Shown: positions 49,828 through 60,509 of the stretch, one piece after another | How the letters are laid out: every line of letters starts with the position of its first letter | How positions within the stretch are numbered: the first letter of the stretch is position 1 | Assembly: GCA_023079485.1 (NCBI GenBank) | Contig: CM041090.1 | Coordinates: 10,414,519 to 10,478,518 of the forward strand | Direction: 5' to 3' | DNA: 64,000 bases | Origin: Archilochus colubris | Taxonomy: Eukaryota > Chordata > Aves > Apodiformes > Trochilidae | Position numbers and translations under genes: made by a program | The notes under the pieces: generated by a model | What the model was told of the DNA's origin: nothing | The model's database searches: none | What the model saw: the letters and a program-made list of their open reading frames with translations, nothing else

Positions 49828-52228
49828 TAGCATCCCCAGTGCATGGTTTAATTCATAGTGAATTATGCCCTCTCCCATGCAGCTTTTATTCTAATTATCT
49901 GGGAGTCCTTCTTTCTAAAGTGAGACCAGCATGTAGAGTATAATAAAAAAAAAAGTCCTCTAGAGTTCATTTATCAACCAAAGACTGGAGCTGGCTCTAA
50001 ATCTAATCTATAAAAGTGAAGTCAGTCACCTATGGCAGCTAGCAATATCTATGTTGATAGTAAACTGCAAAATACAGGTGAATTCAATGTTACACCAAAT
50101 AGGGGACCAAATGTTGGCAAGCATCTTAAATGCAGTGGTAAAACCCCTACAGGTAGGGCTCTGTGTTGGGATGCAACTCAACCAAGCAGAACTGGGCTGT
50201 AAGACAAAATCCTTGGAATCTCAGGATACAGATTCTTGATGCAGAAGGAGCTTCAAGCTGGTTGCAGAAGCAGGAAAGCTCTACGGACAGCATCTCAGGA
50301 TGTAGAAGCCACAGCTATCATCCCAGGTCTTTCTGGTGTAGTGCCACATGATGTTATCTCCCTGTGGTTCCCACTATCTGTGAGTAAGTTGGATGCTTTA
50401 GGAGTCCACACACAATTTGTGAGAGCAAACATAATGAACTCCTGGAGCAATCATCAAGAACAGAGTTTGTAAAGGAGACCAAAACCAGAAGGAAAAAATT
50501 ACTTTTTTACATATCTCCTGTCCATATGCTGCAGTGGTAAATAAACTGGGAAAAGGTCTTCTTTAGGAGGTCTTCAGGGACACATTGCTCCCCTTTTCTC
50601 ATCAGTATTTGTGGGGCAATTTAATTTAAGAAGATACACATATGTGCATTTGTGTGCCGTGGTGGCAAGATGGGAGAAATAAAGTGTTTCACAGCAAGTA
50701 TAGGGAAGGGAAAAATCCACCTCCTCCAAAAGCAGCTCAGAAACTCAGCAGAATGTTAACTGGGACAATAATTAAGCCTTAACACTGTAAGGGACAATTT
50801 ATGCTGGAATAAAAGTGTCACTATCTCACTTCAGTGCCACTAATATTATTCTTTCTGGACCACAGATCATGAGCTTGGAGGCTGCTATTTGATGCCACAT
50901 TCCTGCTTAAAATCTCTTAGCAATGTTAAGAGACTTTACTGCAGGGAGGGGAGGTCACAAATCAGGTGATAAATTGATTAGTGGCTTTTGGACACTGTAA
51001 CTTTGCAAGTATTATCATGGCAATGTGGCCTTCCTGGAACATAATGGTGCTAATGGGTAGGAGGAAAAAAATATACTGAAAATAAAAAGGTCAAAAATAC
51101 TCTGAAAAAAAAAGACACCTTCGTTGTTCAGGATAGGGGTGAGGTATTATCTGTAGATTTATTCTGGCACCCTGAGAACAGATCAGTGGTGGTTCCAAAT
51201 GTCAGCAGAATCTCCTAGCAGAGCTTTGCTGCCTCTACAGTTCAGAGTCTTTGGCCTGAGTTCAAAGTAAAAATGAATCTGAAAAATCTGGAAGTCTGGG
51301 AAGCCCATCTGTGAATCCACTGATGGATGCTGGCATTTTAGCAGAGATGGTTTGCTATTGCAAGACTTTGAAGCCTACATTAAAAAAACCAAACAAAATA
51401 AAGCAAAAAAAAAAAAAACCAAAAAAACCCAAACCAAACCCAAACAAACAAAACCCAAAAAACAAACAAAAAAATCCCTTTTTAACTAAAGGCATGGGAA
51501 ATACAGCAGTTTTGTTTAAGTTGAACCCAAAACATCAAACCCTACTTATTTTCATTTTTTTTCCTCATTAAAATTATCAAGACCAGCTTTCATTGCCAAA
51601 TCCATGGCTTTTAATGAAATGGAGCTTCCAGTTGCTTCCAATGCTGGTGAATCTCTACAGATTTTTCAGCTAATCTCATCTGAATTTTAATTTGGAACCA
51701 TATGAACAGATATTTTCATAGTTTACTTGGTATAAAGTTCTTCCATATCTTTCCGGTGTATTTTTCTCAGTGATGCAACACTAGTCATATAGGAACACAC
51801 CACTTAATTACTTACCTTTCTTAATTAGCTTAAATTATCAAATTTTAAAATTAAACTAGTAGTATCATCTTCATTCTCAAAGAAGGCAAATTCTAATAAA
51901 AAAGAGTGAAAATGTGAAGTTTAGAAAAGATAAAATTCTTGACCAGTCTGAGAATTCAACAGGCGAGATATCTGGTATTTCACTATCAAACTGAAGGAAA
52001 AACCCTGTTGAAATTAGTGGGGATTTTGCATGACTTCAGTGAGGAAAAGGTTTTATTTCCTGAATGCTCCCGTAAGTATTGCAAATGATAAGGAGGTGCA
52101 ACTATTATAACTACAGTTCTATAATGGCCATTCTTATTTTATCTTTTAAATTGTCCTTCTAGGTGATAGCATTTTTTACCAAATGCATACTCTATGTGCA
52201 GGAATGTGCATGATATCAGACATCCAGC
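49828..52228. other. Spacer with an A-rich AAACC-type tract
   Basis: No gene is recognised. The tract at about 51379-51476 is built of AAACC and AAACAAA words and gives a spurious Lys/Pro-rich frame. Confidence 0.45.
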
Positions 52229-53016
52229 TGTCAGGGTTTATGACATACTGGCCTGGCAATTAAACTGAGTAACAGACCCTCTCTATTAATCTCTCTCTCC
52301 TCCCTGATAAAGGAGGGAGAGAGAAAAAGGGAGAGAGACTTATGATTTGGAAACTAAACTACACATCTTTAGTGAAACAGTAATGATAAACAGGAAAAAT
52401 TACTAAATATATACAAATATACAGGAAAATTGATCCCACATTCCTTTCCCCCAGTAGCTCTCAGGTCACCACCGAGGCTGCAGGGCAGCCCTGGGAAAGT
52501 CCAGGCTGGAATCCTGGAGTCAGCAGCAGTTGGGAGCTGGAGGCAGGAACACACAGATATGGGCTGGGATGGATCAGGAGCACAGGCAGAGGAATGGATG
52601 GAATCCTCCCAGGATGCCGGGTGAAGGAAGGGAAGCAGGAAAGGCAGGAAGCTGGAAGCTGGCTTGACCCTTGTGATCCCTCCAATTTATCCTGAGTATG
52701 AGGTGTATGGGATGGAATCCTCTGTTTGGTCAATTCTGGCATCTATCTTGTCCGTTCCTCCCCAAAGGAGGCTGCAGGTGGGACCTCTTTATTCCTTCTG
52801 GAGGGTAAAATGTTCCTCAGAGCTGAGCAGTGCCCTTGGCTCTGCACACCAGTCTCTAGCAGTAACTATAAACATCGAGTGTTATCAGTCCTAGGAGCAG
52901 ACACTGTCTGAGAAACTTGCTGTTAATTTCAGCAAGTGCAGCTACTTACAAGAGACTGAGCTGAAAGCAAAAGTACAAGACAGAAAATCACCTTTATCCT
53001 GGCCCAAACCAGGACA
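52229..53016 (-). mobile_element. Solo LTR (about 788 bp), same family as 45963-46772, inverted
   Basis: Read on the - strand it starts TGTCCTGGTTTGGGCCAGG and ends ATAAACCCTGACA. It is nearly identical to the + strand copy 5.5 kb away over hundreds of bases. It differs by scattered substitutions and a gap of roughly 16 bases near 52620. The flanks are CCAGC and ACAGC, a 5-bp target duplication with one mismatch. The poly(A) motif is changed to ACTAAA. Confidence 0.88.
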
Positions 53017-53531
53017 ACAGCATGTGAAAAAAACAGACTCTAGGAATCCCTAGCCATCAATAATAGACCCTTTCTTATACAGCCCATTTTGTAAAAATCT
53101 CACTAGAAGATGCCATCATCTTCTTGGTGGAAGTGCTTTGGCCAATTTAACATCAGCATCCTGAAATATTGTCTGCCATAGTGATAGAAAATCATTCTTT
53201 CTTGGTGCTCTGATAACAAGCAGCTCATGGTCATGGTTCAATGTCTCCTCATATCATATTTGACATATTTATCTTCTTGTCTTGTAGCAGTTTGTGAAGG
53301 GCTCTGCCATAGGCATTAAACAGTGATTGTCATTTAAAAATACCCTTGCAATGCACTATAAAAAAATTGGAGAACCCAAACTCATGGCACAATCCCATGC
53401 TAATATCTGGAGTTCTGGCTTTTGCACAACTGAGAAAAAAATCTTGCATTCAGAGAACTGGGCCAATTGACAAGTGCAGCTCTAGAATGTAATAGGTAAT
53501 TATATCCCAGTGCTGGATCAAGAGATTTTAG
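53017..53531. other. Unannotated spacer
   Basis: I see nothing recognisable here. Confidence 0.4.
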
Positions 53532-54020
53532 AATCATAGAATCATAGAATTGTCCGGGTTGGAAGGGACCTCAGAGATCATCTAGTCCAACCCTTGACCC
53601 ACCGGAGCAGTTGCTAGACCATGGCACTGAGTGCCACATCCAGTCTTTTTTTAAATGTCTCCAGGACGGAGAATCTACCACCTCCCCAGGCAGTCCATTC
53701 CACAGCCTAATCACCCTCTCCGTGAAGAAATTCTTTCTAATATCTAACCTAAACCTCCCCTGGCACAACTTAAGACTGTGTCCTCTTGTCTTGTTGAAGG
53801 TCGTCTGTGAAAAGAGTCCAGTTCCCACCTGGCTACAGCCTCCTTTCAGGTAGTTGTAGACAGCAATGAGGTCTCCCCTGAGCCTCCTCTTCTTTAGGCT
53901 GAACAGCCCAAGCTCTCTCAGCCTCTCCTCATAGGGCCTGTGCTCGAGTCCCTTCACCAGCCTGGTTGCCCTCCTCTGGACCTGCTCCAGGACCTCTACA
54001 TCCTTCTTAAACTGAGGGGC
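53532..54020 (-). mobile_element. CR1 LINE fragment
   Basis: Octamers at the left are followed by TTGTCCGGGTTGG and the 3' UTR, then the end of RT on the - strand ([20 protein letters not shown]). It is the same subfamily as the antisense copy at 21.4 kb. It is 5' truncated at about 54020. Confidence 0.92.
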
Positions 54021-56082
54021 ATTTAATCAAATGGATTTTATATAAAAACTTTGCCAACAAGAGAAAAAAAAACCCACAATCCAGAGTAAAGCCGAAGAAC
54101 CATTTGTGATCTGAAGAAACAATACATACAGAGTTCTGTCTATTTCATAGCTGGTTGGTGTCAGCTTACTAAGAGGGCCTGATACATTTTCATTTTTCTT
54201 AACACTACTTTTTAGTATTGTATAAATCACCTGCAAGAAATTACCCCTGTCAGACAAATGTTTATATTTAACAGTCCCAAACCTATTAATAATGTCCCAA
54301 CACCAAATGAGGGGGGAAAGGGAAATTAAATTATTGATAAAGCTAAGGTCAGTCACCTGGTAGTTTTCCAGCTCATTTTTAACACATTAAGAAGGGAAAA
54401 TATAGTATCCCAGTCATTGATAGTAAAAATTAATTACAAGAGACAAATCTGTCACTGGCTTTGTCACTTCTCTGTCCCATTCAGGAAGCTCATTGTGACC
54501 TGAAGCTGAGACGAAGTCAACAAACTTCTGAAGGCTTTCCAGTAGCACAGTCTATGATGCTGTTCTTCAAATATCTTTTAAATTCCCTTGATCTGTCACA
54601 GTGGAGCTACCACACGGTCTCTTCATGCTTGTATGAGGTGTGACTACAAGAAAACAACTTGGAGACACAACCCTAAACCAAAAATTCCATATCTCTTAAG
54701 CTGTGCAATATCTGTGAAAATAATAGCTTTGAGATTTAAAATAATTTCTTCTTAAAAGTTATCTGTAAAATTTACAATTTAAAGGACACTTCTCAGTGGC
54801 TGGTCTTTATTCTCTGCCTCTGGGCTCAGATGGAGGCAACAGATAGTTAAATCTGTGTTCCTCTTCTCATCATTCTGTTCTGCTCTCAGAAATGCATACA
54901 ACATGCAGATAAACCAGGGACATCATTTGAGCTGCATATTCTTGATCCTCCCTGTTAATACCAAATGCTGCAGCATCACTGTTGAGTTATGAGCATGCTT
55001 TAATGCATAACATTACCCTTACCCATATTATGAAGTATTTTATTAAACAGATCTGCTCTATAGCACAGATATTGAAAAGACTGGGGTAGAAAAACACTTC
55101 CTTATTTTTAGGTGCCAAATGCTGTCAAATCTTGCTGTTCCATGTGGTAATATGCTGTTGTTAGCATCAATTTTTAACAGCCTGTGGTCAACTAAACCCA
55201 TTTTAACATGAGAATTGTAATAGATTATTTAGAAATGTCAAAATATCCTCCCATCTGCAAGACCCAGAAGTCATATGCAGAAAGCTGGACAATAATATAT
55301 CAAATACAGCTATAACTAACTTCAGAAACTATTAATAAATCTCCTATTGTTACCATCACCTAAGTAGACACTTAGTAAGATGCTTGTCACTTGGCTACAC
55401 TTGATTCTATTTCCCTTCTTGATGCCTCTTTCTCAACAAAAAAACCTTCCCTCTGCCCAGGGGGAACCGTGGCTTATCTCGATTTCATACAACACGGAGC
55501 CATTCCTGTGCTTTTAAACATACCCATACACCTTGTACCAACACTAAAATGCCATGTGAAACACTGATATCCTCTCAGAGGAAATACCCCTATCCCATGA
55601 GAGCTTTTGGCTGTTGGGGAAACAGTTCAGAAATATACAGGTTGTGAGCAATCCTGACTTACTTCATCTTAGGCCACACTGGGTTAATGGTTATTGAGGC
55701 CTAGTTAGAGGCTTTCTGAGAATGAGCTAATGGGAAAGAGATAACTAATTGGCAGCAGAAGAGGAAAATAATTATGTGAGAACAGTGTTTCTGTGAGAAT
55801 GGAATGTGTAATTCAGCTTGAGTGCCACAGGCTCCTCTCAGGAGAGGGCAGGAAACCTCTTGTATGCTCCATTTTACAGCTATGAATCTAAGCCCCCACT
55901 GATACAGCTGAATCACCAGATTGTCTCTGCTTTTCTTGTCATACCAGTAGGATTTATTGATGTTTTTAAATGAATAGGGACAAGTACTAAAAGGGAGTCA
56001 GTTCCTGAATGACTTGGTTACCAGTCTAGAGTGTAGGAGACCAAGTGATGCTCCCTGCTCTGCCACAAATGTTTTCTGTGCC
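54021..56082. other. Unannotated AT-leaning spacer
   Basis: No gene is supported. A 109-codon - strand frame (54027-54356) has no known domain. Confidence 0.4.
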
Positions 56083-56129
56083 ATAGAATCATAGAATTGG
56101 CTGGGTTGGAAGGGACCTCAGAGATCAAT
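56083..56129 (-). mobile_element. CR1 3'-tail stub (47 bp)
   Basis: Only the extreme 3' end of a CR1 is present: ATAGAATCATAGAATTGGC followed by GGGTTGGAAGGGACCTCAG. An insertion this short shows very early 5' truncation. Confidence 0.85.
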
Positions 56130-59100
56130 TTGCTACCTCTTTCAGATTCCAATGTCTGGTAGAGTTCAGGCAAGTGACTGCTGTAGGTATGCATTGGTTT
56201 AGTTATTTTTATGCCTTCAGAAATCAGAACTTCATTCTCAGAGAGAATGTTATGAATGGTTGTAACGTGTTGTAAGGGTGATGTTAGGAAAGAGAGATTC
56301 AAATGCTGCTCTACTGACAGCTATGTAAGGTTATAAAATATACAAATTCAGGGTAATCTCAGCACATGAGTATTTCACCAAGACAAAGCATGAGGAAAGA
56401 TCACTAAAAAGTTGTTGCTAATTTGTTTGCTGGGTGTTAGTGGGATGCTTGGTAAGGCCAGTGGCCAACTTATTTTCTCAGGGTAAGGGAGAATTTTTTA
56501 ATATGGAACAGAGAGGTCTGGAGGAGTTGTAAATGCTATAGTTGTTTGCTAATCTGTAGCTTCATTGTGTGGAAATAATTTCATTTCTACTAGGACTCTT
56601 TGGCACCTGAGCCAACTACTGCCACCATATTGTGGCTGTTACAATCAATTTTTACTCTGTCTTCTTTTCCTGTCTTGTATCACACAGTACTTGCATTTAT
56701 TTTATGCCACTTTTTTTTTTTTTTTTTTAAAGCAGGCAATGTGAAGTCTGTTCAAATGTGACACAGGGCAAGACAGAGGAAACCAAGGCTGAAATGAGCA
56801 TGGAGGTAAACGGGGGTAATAAGGGAGGGTGATTCTGCTTTATGATGGCAGATAGTATGGAATGGTGAAATAGACCCCCACAGCAGTCTCATTTGGTATC
56901 AATTACCTCTATTTTAATGCTTCAGTCCAACTGAATTCTTTGCTATTATCATTAATATGTTAAAATTCATCTAAGGGAAAGCTATGTCAGTGTAGAGGTG
57001 AGTTTTAGAATCTCAGTTGTTGATCTGACTCCTCAAGCCAGTGTCTGGTCATCAGCAGAGGCAAAAAGTGCTGAAATTGCATCTCCTAAAGTTAGCCACC
57101 ATGTTATGCTGTACCAGAGGAGTGTGTTTTCTAGTCTACACAGCAAAAATTATGCCTAAATATCACTTTCATAGACACACTCTCACCCCTACACCAAGAA
57201 TGACAACATTTATGGAACTGTAGTTGTAAAAAAATATTTAGGAATGTATTGTGATGAAATCTGAGGGTCAAAATATTTTTTTCACTGGTTTGAGTATCTT
57301 GAAGGAAATTATAAATGAACCATACTTTAGTCATTTAAGATGTGTAGAGATCTTCATTCTTCACTGAAAACACTGGGTTGGTAAATCTAGATGGTCCATT
57401 CTTCAGAAGAAGGCTGGGAAGGGAATTTCTGCATTATAAAGACATCACTTTTAGTTTGCAAACAGTAGGGTTTAACTAAAGGTTTAACTAAACCTTGAGT
57501 CTAAGCTTTCTGCTTTGATAAAGACATACTTTGGAGGTGAATATCACCAGAGCAGGCATGGAGTGTGTGAACTTGATTAAATTCATTCTGATTAAACTAT
57601 ATTGGAAAAACTTATTCCAGGTGCACAGTTGTTACAGTCATCATGGGCAGCCTGAAGTGTTAGAGCTTGTTCAAAGCAGTCACCCCCTCAAATATCTATA
57701 ATAAGGACACAGCATCCTCTGCAACAAATTTAAAATTAATAAATTCATACCCTGTGAGCTGCACTGACAGTGTGTACAGTCTGCATTGTGTAATTTTTTG
57801 TTAGGGATAATTTTGGTAGCTTCTGAAATAGTTTCAGGAAGAAAAGGCTTTCTATCTATGCCTAGCATAAAGTAAAGAATTTATTATTTCCATTTTTTCC
57901 CCTAGATTTATCTATCATCCATCTATCTATCATTTTTCAGCAAAATTGTTCCTTGAATGTTTTACAGGCATCACGAACAAGACGACTTCATGTTAACTTG
58001 TTAACATTTTATTTTATTGAGTTAGGAACTTCCTGAGAAATCATGCTATGTTAATCTGAAATCTTGAATTTTAAACGTAGAAAAAATCATTATTTTGAAC
58101 TTTACTGGAATGATTCATTTTACCTTGATGAGGGAGAAGAAAGTTTACTCTTCAAGCCTTTAGAATTTAGTCAATATTCTTTTACTAGGAATCAGGCTGT
58201 AATTTACATGATAAACACAACACAAACATGCCCTGTGTTTCCTTCTGCTCACTGACTGGAACATAGGAAATAAAAATCTAATGCAATCTCATTATACTAA
58301 TACTATTAACAAGATTATGCAATATACACTTTATTATGTGGTGTTGAATAGAGAATTTTTATTTTGGTTATTACAGTTACTATCATATATATAAAATACA
58401 TAGGGTAGTATCTCACATGCACACATCTATAGAAATAAGTGTGGCCAGTGAAAAATTCCCTGAATTCACTGGCTTCCACCACTGATCTCTGAGAAGATTC
58501 AGATGTTTGAAGCAAAATATGTGCTGAAGAAATTTTAAATTCTGCTATGAGAATCTGAGCCAGGAGAGTTGCAGAATATGTCCTCTGACAAGTGAACCAG
58601 AGAATTATTTAAGGCAGGGATGTGTTGTGAAAAGCAAAGGAAAGATGTCTCTGTGGTTGGCAGCCCATGTAGGGTGAGGGAGTTACTTTGGTGTCTTTCA
58701 AGAGTTTCCTATTTAACAAAAAAATGAAAACTGGTCTTAGGGTGCCACTCAACCTCTCCAAGGAGGTTCTGCAGATTAGTAGACAGTATGAAACAAAGAA
58801 AACCCCAAACCATTTTTATACTGTGCACTGGGAGAAGGCATTTCTAGACTTTAAGCTAGGGCATTTTTCCTTTTGTTGTTCTGAATAAATAGAGTCCACT
58901 GAAGAATGATTTAGAAGTCATACATGGCTGCCAAGGGCGTATTATTTAGAGAAGAAATTGCAAAGTTTCTCAGTAGAGGGGTAAAAAGAGGAATCAATCT
59001 TTCCACTTTTGGATTCAACCACTTGTGAAGTTGTAGTTATGTTCTCCAAGTAACATATTAACTCAATAGTCAACTGTGGAATACTGCCAGATCAGAGAAA

Positions 59101-59158
59101 ACTGAACTCCCATCACCATCACTGCTTAATGTTGTTTCATCTCCCAATTCTAGCATCG
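56130..59158. other. Unannotated AT-leaning spacer
   Basis: No gene is recognised. A T run lies at about 56712-56727, and TCTA/ATCT words near 57911-57935. Confidence 0.4.
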
Positions 59159-59674
59159 TTACTTCAAACTACCTTTTCTTTCGGGTTTTCTGGTTTCCCT
59201 CATTGCAATGAACCATTCGCTAGCAGTTAATACATTTCTTCCCAAGTGTGGGACTGTGCACAGAACTTTTAAATTACAAACAACCAGACACCAGCAAGCA
59301 CAGCTTGAAGCCAGAGCCTGGAGAAGAGGCTCCTCGGCCAACCACCACTTTATTTGACTATGGTGGTACCAATTCATCACCTTTGCTACATTCCCACCGG
59401 TATCCAACAGGGATTTGCGGTGGTGTAAATTGTTCACATTGTTGTAAAGCACTTTAACACCGAATGTCAGGAAACGTTTATACTGGAGTGCGGCTGTTGG
59501 GGTTTCTTGGAGAAGACTGCCCAAAGCTGCAACTTCTCGTCCCTGTCTCTCGGAGCAGGACTGACCGCCACCCGCCAGCTCCCGGGACACCTCCAGGAGC
59601 AGGAGCAGAAGGAGTCCCCATCGCGGGAATGAACCCCGGGGAGAGGCAGAGCCCCCCCCCATAGCCCCCGACAA
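59159..59674 (-). CDS. Possible first exon with signal peptide, unidentified
   Basis: A - strand frame of 171 codons starts inside the CpG island. From the second in-frame ATG it reads MGGGSASPRGSFPRWGLLLL and goes on through a run of Leu to SRELAGGG: a basic n-region, a hydrophobic core and a small-residue c-region, as in a signal peptide. The later part runs into AT-rich sequence and is probably intron. Possible donors are GTGGCG|GTCAGT and ACCG|GTGGGA. I do not recognise the protein, and chance openness in GC-rich DNA is a real alternative. Confidence 0.25.
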   Translation of the reverse strand: MSGAMGGGSASPRGSFPRWGLLLLLLLEVSRELAGGGQSCSERQGREVAALGSLLQETPTAALQYKRFLTFGVKVLYNNVNNLHHRKSLLDTGGNVAKVMNWYHHSQIKWWLAEEPLLQALASSCACWCLVVCNLKVLCTVPHLGRNVLTASEWFIAMRETRKPERKGSLK

Positions 59675-59721
59675 GATGGCGGCCCCTGACCCCCGCGCTT
59701 CCTCTTCCGGCCGGGGTTGCC

Positions 59722-59895
59722 ATGGCGCTGCCCCCCATCAGCCCACCCTTCCCCCTCCCGCCGGTGTGTGTTTACATCGGGCAGGAGGAGCCGGAGACCC
59801 AGCGCCGGGGGAGACGGGGACGCAGCCGACGGCGACGGCCGCCAGCCCGCCTTTCATCCCCGTCGGGCGGTGCTCTGGGAGACGCGGGATGAAGG
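59722..59895 (+). CDS. Possible first coding exon or upstream ORF, unidentified
   Basis: An ATG in a strong Kozak context (GCCATGG) opens a 57-codon frame beginning MALPPISPPFPLPPVCVYIG, followed by an Arg-rich stretch. It ends at a TGA near 59895. It may be a short upstream ORF, or a first exon spliced out before that stop. An overlapping frame from the YY1-site ATG (59676-60002) is equally possible. No family is recognised. Confidence 0.22.
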
Positions 59896-60265
59896 TGATG
59901 CTGGAGGCTCTCGCCGAGGCGCGGGTTCCTATCGGGGGAAGGAGGGGGGGATCGGCTGGGCTGTGGCGGCTCTCGGTGTCTGGGGCGGGGGACGAGGGGT
60001 AGGAGCCGGGCCGGTGTGATGACCCCGGCCCCGAGGCAGTAACTGGAGGCGGTAGGTGGTCGCCTCTGGCTACCTTAGCTAAGTACAACTTCCAGAAGCT
60101 TCTAACTTCGTGGGGGATGCGGTACCGCTACTTGGAAACGGCTCCCGGAAAAGACTTTCCCTCTTCTCCCATTAAAACCGGGATCGCTTCCTGTGGGGTT
60201 GTGAAGGGAGGGCGAGCGCGGTAAGACGGGGGAGGCTTGTGGTGAGGCAGAGAAACCGGGCCGGG

Positions 60266-60385
60266 CCGCTCCCCCTCGGGCCGCTCCCCCTCGGGCCGCT
60301 CCCCCTCGGGCCGCTCCCCCTCGGGCCGCTCCCCCTCGGGCCGCTCCCCCTCGGGCCGCTCCCCCTCGGGCCGCTCCCCCTCGGG
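60266..60385. repeat. Perfect 15-bp minisatellite, 8 copies
   Basis: Eight uninterrupted copies of CCGCTCCCCCTCGGG. All copies are identical. On the - strand each unit holds a run of five Gs in GAGGGGGAG. It lies between the candidate promoter and the candidate exon at 60459. Confidence 0.97.
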
Positions 60386-60458
60386 CCTCGTCGTGCCCCA
60401 TCAGCTGGAGCAGCACCAGGAGCAGCTCGGGATCTCACCGGTGCTGCTTATCCCGCAG

Positions 60459-60509
60459 GCCCTTCTGAGAGCATGGAGATGATCGTCGTCTTTCTCCTCA
60501 GTTCCCTGT
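60459..60509 (+). CDS. Candidate exon starting a signal-peptide-like protein, unidentified
   Basis: An acceptor (GCTTATCCCGCAG) and a donor (CCTGT|GTAAGC) bound 51 bases. They contain an ATG (60473-60475) that opens MEMIVVFLLSSL plus one base. The hydrophobic start could be a signal peptide or a membrane anchor, with a noncoding first exon in the CpG island upstream. No following exon was recognised before the window ends, so the gene cannot be named. Confidence 0.35.

Larger units (their letters stand above)
59640..60450. promoter_or_regulatory. CpG-island promoter with YY1 and ETS sites
   Basis: A GC-rich, CpG-dense block. AAGATGGCGGC (59673-59683) is a close match to the YY1 site often found just downstream of TATA-less starts, and CTTCCGG (near 59704) is an ETS site. 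The YY1 orientation suggests transcription on the + strand. Confidence 0.75.

Noticed and set aside
46778..52228. Full-length provirus between the two LTRs at 46.0 and 52.2 kb
   Set aside because: The LTRs are in opposite orientation, each has its own flanking duplication, and no gag, pol or env sequence lies between them.
54027..54356. 109-codon - strand frame with hydrophobic segments
   Set aside because: AT-rich DNA adjoining a CR1; no domain and no splice support.
59714..59728. Second RFX X-box (GTTGCCATGGCGCTG)
   Set aside because: The right half-site mismatches at two positions, and the sequence is explained by a Kozak ATG.
60473..60509. FXYD-type regulator first exon
   Set aside because: The short hydrophobic start is only loosely similar to FXYD signal peptides. 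No FXYD motif or transmembrane exon was seen in the next 3.5 kb.
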